DNA from: Anaerolineaceae bacterium UBA2274
GTDB lineage: Bacteria; Chloroflexota; Anaerolineae; Anaerolineales; Anaerolineaceae
Assembly: GCA_002347705.1 (NCBI GenBank)
Contig: DDWY01000085.1
Coordinates: 1-10,155, forward strand
Direction of reading: 5' to 3'
Length of the DNA: 10,155 bases
A program made the translations under genes and the position numbers. The notes below the pieces were generated by a model, which was not told the origin of the DNA, made no database searches, and saw only the letters and a list, made by a program, of their open reading frames with translations. Shown in pieces: positions 6,558 through 10,155 of the stretch. Each line of letters begins with the position of its first letter. Position 1 is the stretch's first letter.

Positions 6558-7177
6558 AAACACAGCTCATTGCAGCCGCCCGCGCCGACGCAATTACACT
6601 TGCCTGCGAAGTTGTTCGTGCTGGCGGGCTGATCGCCTTCCCCACCGACACGCTTTACGGCCTGGCTTGCGATCCCCGGCTGCCATTTGCCCTGCAGAAG
6701 ATTTATGCTGCCAAAGGACGCTCCATGACCAAAGCGATCCCGGTGCTGATCAGCCACCCAGACCAGTTAGTTGGGCTGGTTTCGGGTTTACCTGAGCAGG
6801 CTGGCAGACTGATGGAAAAGTGGTGGCCAGGCGCGCTTACTTTGGTGCTGCCTAAACATCCTGGATTACCCAAGGATCTGACACCCTACCCCGGGCTGGC
6901 TGTGCGCATGCCGGACCATCCGGTGGCGCTCTCCTTGCTCAATCAAACTGTACCCCTGGCAGTCACCAGCGCTAACCTTTCCGATCGTGAAAACCCGCGG
7001 GATGCCGAGGGCGTGTTGTCACAGCTTGATGGAACGGTTGATCTGATTTTGGATGGCGGTGAACTCACAGGCGGGCAGGCTTCGACGATTGTAGACTGCC
7101 TGGGCAAAGAACCAAAACTACTTCGCGAAGGTCCAATCCCATTCAGCGAGATCCTGGAAAGGTGGTACGCCAAATGA
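6554..7177 (+). CDS. tsaC: L-threonylcarbamoyladenylate synthase (TsaC/YrdC/Sua5 family)
   Basis: A 207-residue cytoplasmic enzyme that makes threonylcarbamoyl-AMP from threonine, bicarbonate and ATP, the first step of t6A formation at position 37 of ANN-decoding tRNAs. The YrdC fold is clear from PTDTLYGLACD (30-40), KGRSMTKAIPVLI (54-66), WWPGALTLVLP (90-100), VTSANLS (137-143) and STIVD (177-181). It is the single-domain TsaC form, without the C-terminal Sua5 domain. The usual KGRP reads KGRS, a small change beside the nucleotide pocket. ATG 6554 overlaps the prmC stop as ATGA and has a GAGGT ribosome site at 6546-6550. The prfA-prmC-tsaC order recurs in other bacteria (for example the ywlC region of Bacillus), which supports the assignment. 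Confidence 0.95.
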   Translation: MKTQLIAAARADAITLACEVVRAGGLIAFPTDTLYGLACDPRLPFALQKIYAAKGRSMTKAIPVLISHPDQLVGLVSGLPEQAGRLMEKWWPGALTLVLPKHPGLPKDLTPYPGLAVRMPDHPVALSLLNQTVPLAVTSANLSDRENPRDAEGVLSQLDGTVDLILDGGELTGGQASTIVDCLGKEPKLLREGPIPFSEILERWYAK

Positions 7178-9492
7178 CCCGACTGACAAATTCCTGGCTG
7201 GATTTTGTTCTTGATCCTGAGGCTGGCGCTTTTTTCCTTGAGAGCCTGCTATTCCCGGGGGCAAGCCTTAAAAATGCTCGCTACAACCTGAGTTTCAGCG
7301 GCAGTGCAGAGCATCCAACCGTAAAACTTGAATCTATCAGCCAGGAGCAGCGGGATGAGCCCCGACATGGATTATTGCAGACTGTTTCCGCCCTCTACCG
7401 CACAGAATCAGCCGACCTGGAATGGTTGGTGGAATTTGCCCTGCCAGTGGATCAGCCTCTGCTGCTGCAGCGCATGGAAATCCGCAATCACTCAGAGCAG
7501 GTCTTCCACCCCGACAAAATGACCTTCGGCGCCTTGCGGGCAGGTGAGCTGCACTTTTCGGAAATTCGACCTGAAAAGACGGCTTTTTACAGCAATGGCT
7601 GGCAAAGCTGGTCGCCCAGCAACACCTGGCAATTTGGTGAAAAACAAACCCGCAGCTGGCTGAAGCATCTCGCGCACCCCATGCTCTACAATGACGGCAC
7701 GCCCATACCACGCAAAGAATCAGAGTTTTCGGCTGACATGTTTGGCGCGATCATTGATCACAAAGCAAAGGTTGGCCTGATCTGCGGTTTTCTATCCCAA
7801 AAGGAGCAGTTTGGATCGCTGCTTTCCACTCTGCATCCCGAGCCAGACCTGCAGGTCTGGGCAAATGCCGATCAGATCGAGCTGCGGGGAGGGGCAAGCC
7901 TTGGCAGCGATTGGCTGGCGTGGCAATTCTTTGACAGCTCAGATCCTGAACCATTCAAAGTCTATTTTGAAGCAGTCGCCCGGGAAAATGAAGTCAGGAA
8001 GCGCATCGAAACCCCGCTGGGCTGGTGCAGCTGGTATTACTATTTCCAAAACATCACTCCCGCAAAGCTCAGGAGTAATCTCGATGCTGTGAACCAATTG
8101 AAGCCCCGTCTTCCCTTGAAGTTTTTCCAGATTGATGATGGCTTTGAGCAGGATGTGGGCAGCTGGTTTGAGTTTGATCCTGATTTTCCGGACGGAGTGG
8201 CTGGTCTTGCGGAAGATATTCGCGCGCAGGGTCTGACGCCCGGAATCTGGCTGGCTCCATTCATCCTGCAGCCGCGGTCAAAATTGATCCGCAGGCATCC
8301 AAATTGGCTGCTGCGTAAAGCAAATGGACTTCCCGTTAACAGTGGCTTCGTCTGGGGCGGTCTGGGACGGGCGCTTGACCTGACCCATCCGGATGCAATT
8401 GGCTATGTCCGCGATGTTATCAAAACTGCGGTGCAGGATTGGGATTTTCCTTATCTCAAATTGGATTTCCTCTACGCCGCTGCCTTGCCAGGCTCCCATC
8501 ATGACCCAAACAAGACCCGCGCGCAGATCCTGCGCCAGGCTTTGGAGCTGATCCGCGAAGAAGCGGGCAGCGACGCAATACTGTTGGGCTGCGGCTGCCC
8601 GATTGGACCGAGTATCGGCATTTTTGACATGATGCGCGTCAGCGCGGACGTCAGCCCGGAGTGGGAACCCAATGCCTTCGGCATCAAAAAACCTGTGCGC
8701 AATGAGCCCAACATGCCTTGCGCCCGCAATGCCATCCAGAATATCATCACGCGCGCGCCGATGGACCCTCATTGGTGGGTGAACGATCCGGACTGCCTGC
8801 TGGTGCGGGCGGATTCAAAGCTGACCCTGCCCGAAGTGCAGTCCCTGGCGAGCGCCATCAGCTTGAGCGGCGGAGCAGTTTTGCTCTCGGACGATATGAG
8901 CAAGCTCAGCGAAGACCGGCTGAGGATTGCCCAAAGCTTGCTGCCAGTGATGCCGCCAAATCCCCAGGTGCTTGACCTTTTTGAGAGCTCCATGCCCTCT
9001 AAATTACGCCAGGTGCTGCAGACCCCGGCTGGCAAGCGGCAGGTGATTGCGCTTTTCAACTGGTTGGACGAGCCGCAGGATTTGGCACTGGAAATGAACG
9101 CCTTCGGGCTTGGTGAGCAATCCTGGCTGATGCGCGAGTTCTGGACAGGCGAATGGGCTAACGTGGATTCGGACTATGTTTTCCGCGCGGTGCCTGCCCA
9201 TGGGGTGCGCCTGGTGACCCTCAGCCCGCTGCAAAAGATTGCCTACCTGGGAAGCGATCTGCACCTCTCGCAGGGAATTGAATTGCAATCGTGGAAGGTA
9301 AGGGGCTCGACCCTTACTTTTAAGCTGGATCTGGGTCGGGAAGCGGAAGGCAGGGTCTATCTTTACTGCCCCTCCGTTCCTTCCGCAGTCAGCATTGGCA
9401 AAGATGAGGTTTATTGGATCCAGGAAACTGAGAAAGTAATCAGCATAGCGGTAAGCCTGGCAAATCCGGCGATGATTAAGGTCTCTTTTTAA
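7174..9492 (+). CDS. GH36-family alpha-galactosidase-like glycoside hydrolase
   Basis: A 772-residue protein without signal peptide, so an intracellular enzyme likely to cut alpha-galactosides such as melibiose or raffinose-type sugars after uptake. The N-terminal beta-sandwich (about 1-270) contains NGWQSWSP at 141-148. The (beta/alpha)8 barrel begins with GWCSWYYYF (from 283), followed by FFQIDDGFE (D321-D322), the probable nucleophile D431 in YLKLDFLYA, GCGCPIGPSIG, and the probable acid/base D492 in RVSADVSPEW. A C-terminal beta domain (about 660-772) closes it. Both catalytic Asp are present. Substrate is inferred from family; alpha-N-acetylgalactosaminidase or other GH36 activity is possible. 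ATG 7174 forms an ATGA overlap with the tsaC stop and has GGAAAGGTGG (7156-7165) 8 nt upstream. The GTG at 7162 lies inside that ribosome site. No transporter or other sugar gene is adjacent, which is odd for a catabolic enzyme. Confidence 0.9.
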   Translation: MTRLTNSWLDFVLDPEAGAFFLESLLFPGASLKNARYNLSFSGSAEHPTVKLESISQEQRDEPRHGLLQTVSALYRTESADLEWLVEFALPVDQPLLLQRMEIRNHSEQVFHPDKMTFGALRAGELHFSEIRPEKTAFYSNGWQSWSPSNTWQFGEKQTRSWLKHLAHPMLYNDGTPIPRKESEFSADMFGAIIDHKAKVGLICGFLSQKEQFGSLLSTLHPEPDLQVWANADQIELRGGASLGSDWLAWQFFDSSDPEPFKVYFEAVARENEVRKRIETPLGWCSWYYYFQNITPAKLRSNLDAVNQLKPRLPLKFFQIDDGFEQDVGSWFEFDPDFPDGVAGLAEDIRAQGLTPGIWLAPFILQPRSKLIRRHPNWLLRKANGLPVNSGFVWGGLGRALDLTHPDAIGYVRDVIKTAVQDWDFPYLKLDFLYAAALPGSHHDPNKTRAQILRQALELIREEAGSDAILLGCGCPIGPSIGIFDMMRVSADVSPEWEPNAFGIKKPVRNEPNMPCARNAIQNIITRAPMDPHWWVNDPDCLLVRADSKLTLPEVQSLASAISLSGGAVLLSDDMSKLSEDRLRIAQSLLPVMPPNPQVLDLFESSMPSKLRQVLQTPAGKRQVIALFNWLDEPQDLALEMNAFGLGEQSWLMREFWTGEWANVDSDYVFRAVPAHGVRLVTLSPLQKIAYLGSDLHLSQGIELQSWKVRGSTLTFKLDLGREAEGRVYLYCPSVPSAVSIGKDEVYWIQETEKVISIAVSLANPAMIKVSF

Positions 9493-9506
9493 CAGTTCTG
9501 TCTTTT

Positions 9507-9522
9507 GCCCAATCGGGTTTTT
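9507..9522 (+). terminator. Weak candidate intrinsic terminator after the GH36 gene
   Basis: GCCC-AATC-GGGT followed directly by a run of five T (9518-9522), 14 bp after the GH36 stop. The stem is only three G-C pairs plus a wobble, so it is marginal. The two stronger hairpins from 9543 onward could equally stop or protect the transcript, though they lack T-runs. Confidence 0.2.
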
Positions 9523-9537
9523 ACAGTGACAACATTC

Positions 9538-9624
9538 GCAATGTCAGGTACAAAAGAGGTACCTGACCTGCGGCTGCGATTTCGGTTAGCAATGTCAGGT
9601 ACAAATGAGGTACCTGACCTACGG
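9538..9624. repeat. Tandem pair of 36 bp hairpin repeats
   Basis: Two copies, 9538-9573 and 9589-9624, differ at two positions (9555/9606 and 9570/9621) and are separated by 15 bp. Each holds a perfect 9 bp inverted repeat, GTCAGGTAC and GTACCTGAC, around a 7 nt loop (AAAAGAG at 9552-9558, AAATGAG at 9603-9609). One difference falls in the loop and the other outside the stem, so both stems are intact. That suggests selection on, or recent spread of, the hairpin. They read as peptide repeats (MSGTxEVPDL) in one frame, but nothing supports translation. The likely class is a REP-type or mobile palindromic unit at the 3' end of the operon. Confidence 0.8.
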
Positions 9625-9661
9625 TTAATTGTCTGTCATGATCCACCGCAAGGTATTTATA

Positions 9662-9697
9662 TGTCATCGCGAGGGAGCGCCAGCGGCTGCAGCGATC
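9662..9697. repeat. Degenerate REP-like copy
   Basis: TGTCATCGCGAGG (9662-9674) followed by GCGATC (9692-9697) resembles the left arm of the larger element at 9829 (TGTCATTGCGAGG, then GCAATC), with a different GC-rich centre that can fold by itself (GCC-AGC-GGC). It looks like a diverged single arm of the same repeat family. Confidence 0.5.
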
Positions 9698-9828
9698 ATT
9701 TGTTGAAACGCTGATTTATTGCGAAAAAATTGTATGGGGGTTGGTCAAGGTATCTTGCCCTACCTCAACATTGATACCTGAGTTTCCCTTTTTAGTGTCC
9801 TGACAGGCTGTCACGGCAAGCTCTAATT

Positions 9829-10000
9829 TGTCATTGCGAGGAACGAAGCAATCTAAACTCTCAACCTCATGGACCGTAATTGGTTTACAACCACACCGAT
9901 ACCAATTTTGCCTCGCGATTAGCAAACGTGATTTTGCTTCCTCCGGAGATTATGTCTTTGAAGAGTTTAGATTGCTTCACAAAAGAGGTTCGCAATGACA
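9829..10000. repeat. 172 bp REP/MITE-like palindromic element with long interrupted arms
   Basis: The outer arms TGTCATTGCG (9829-9838) and CGCAATGACA (9991-10000) are perfect 10 bp inverted repeats. The inner arms GAAGCAATCTAAACTC (9845-9860) and its complement (9963-9978) are perfect over 16 bp. The arms are separated internally by 6 bp on the left and 12 bp on the right, and they enclose a 102 bp centre. The centre has smaller symmetry: AATTGGT (9878-9884) with ACCAATT (9901-9907), and the 8 bp palindrome CTCCGGAG (9941-9948). From general knowledge, GTCATTGCGAGGAACGAAGCAATC-type palindromes are a widespread dispersed repeat in bacteria. No open frame of its own is seen, so any movement would need a transposase in trans. 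Clear target duplications are not visible. Confidence 0.75.
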
Positions 10001-10002
10001 GA

Positions 10003-10155
10003 TTAAAGATCGTTTTTCGTCGTAGCAACAGGTCTATTTCTTTGCAAAAACACATTATCCTTTTCTGTCAAAGCGATAGCTTGCCTATAGAGTATGGTCT
10101 TTAATTTGATCTTAGTGTCCTTAAGCACAGCTTTGTCCTCGTTGAAATCACTATT
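10003..10155 (-). CDS. Possible C-terminal end of an unidentified gene, cut by the window edge
   Basis: The minus strand is open for 50 codons from the window end to a TAA at 10003-10005; the other two minus frames have stops in the same stretch. The peptide is hydrophilic and charged (for example KIKLKTILYRQAIALTEKD and a tail ending PVATTKNDL), as a real C-terminus might be, but I recognise no family. Its codon use is more A+T-rich than that of the other genes, so it may be foreign or chance. Its position supports it: it would converge on the GH36 gene, with the repeat-filled gap lying between the two stops. Confidence 0.35.
   Translation of the reverse strand, partial: NSDFNEDKAVLKDTKIKLKTILYRQAIALTEKDNVFLQRNRPVATTKNDL

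Noticed and set aside
6281..6757. 158-codon minus-strand frame across the prmC/tsaC junction
   Set aside because: Antisense to two confidently identified genes, with no recognisable domain.
8278..8772. 164-codon minus-strand frame inside the GH36 gene
   Set aside because: It is fully antisense to the catalytic barrel with its conserved motifs, and its peptide looks like no known family.
9538..9624. Two 36 bp direct repeats that could be taken for a CRISPR array
   Set aside because: Only two copies, a 15 bp spacer that is far too short, and a large self-complementary stem filling most of the repeat. No cas genes are nearby.
9505..9714. 69-codon plus-strand frame with a repeated MSGTxEVPDL peptide
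   Set aside because: The repeated peptide is simply the translation of the tandem hairpin DNA. The stems are conserved as DNA palindromes, and the frame runs on into the degenerate REP copy.
9716..9925. 69-codon minus-strand frame containing LDCFVPRNDK
   Set aside because: This peptide is the usual mistranslation of the REP-like arm GTCATTGCGAGG...GAAGCAATC. There is no ribosome site or other gene-like feature.
9880..10104. 74-codon plus-strand frame across the right arm of the repeat
   Set aside because: It translates the opposite arm of the same element and runs antisense to the more plausible gene end at 10003-10155.

Overview
The window looks like a stretch of chromosome from an anaerobic member of the Chloroflexota, most likely class Anaerolineae. 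This placement is inference. It rests on the moderate G+C, the translation-gene order, the style of the GH36 and CNNM proteins, and the scattered short palindromic repeats. No rRNA or other phylogenetic marker was compared. There are eight full-length protein genes, one broken transposase at the left edge and one possible gene end at the right edge. No tRNA, rRNA or CRISPR array is visible.

Left edge (1-434, minus strand): the N-terminal part of an ISAs1-family transposase, interrupted by an in-frame amber codon just before its first catalytic-motif segment, so a decaying insertion sequence. Immediately to its right, on the plus strand, are a multi-spanning UbiA-like membrane protein whose metal-binding aspartates appear to be missing (492-1313) and, 12 bp later, a class I SAM-dependent methyltransferase of the RlmI/RlmK superfamily (1326-2213). 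These two are probably co-transcribed.

Middle (2216-4492, minus strand): a CNNM/CorC-type membrane protein with DUF21, paired CBS and CorC_HlyC domains, followed upstream by a histidine phosphatase. The CNNM gene meets the methyltransferase gene tail to tail with only 2 bp between stop codons. The phosphatase is divergent from the next block across a 177 bp gap that carries candidate promoters in both directions.

Right half (4670-9492, plus strand): a tightly packed operon prfA-prmC-tsaC-GH36, in which every junction overlaps (8, 4 and 4 nt). RF1, its glutamine methyltransferase PrmC, and the threonylcarbamoyladenylate synthase needed for tRNA t6A form a translation-fidelity module seen together in many bacteria. 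The unusual member is the GH36 alpha-galactosidase-like enzyme joined to its end.

Right edge (9493-10155): about 510 bp without a gene, filled with palindromic repeats. There are two near-identical 36 bp hairpin units in tandem, a degenerate REP-like copy, and a 172 bp element with long interrupted inverted arms. Two bases beyond that element an open reading frame ends on the minus strand and runs off the window. I see no unmistakable new defence or mobile system. The points most worth a second look are the apparently non-catalytic UbiA-like protein, the NLPY variant of PrmC, the carbohydrate enzyme coupled to a translation operon, and the layered repeats.
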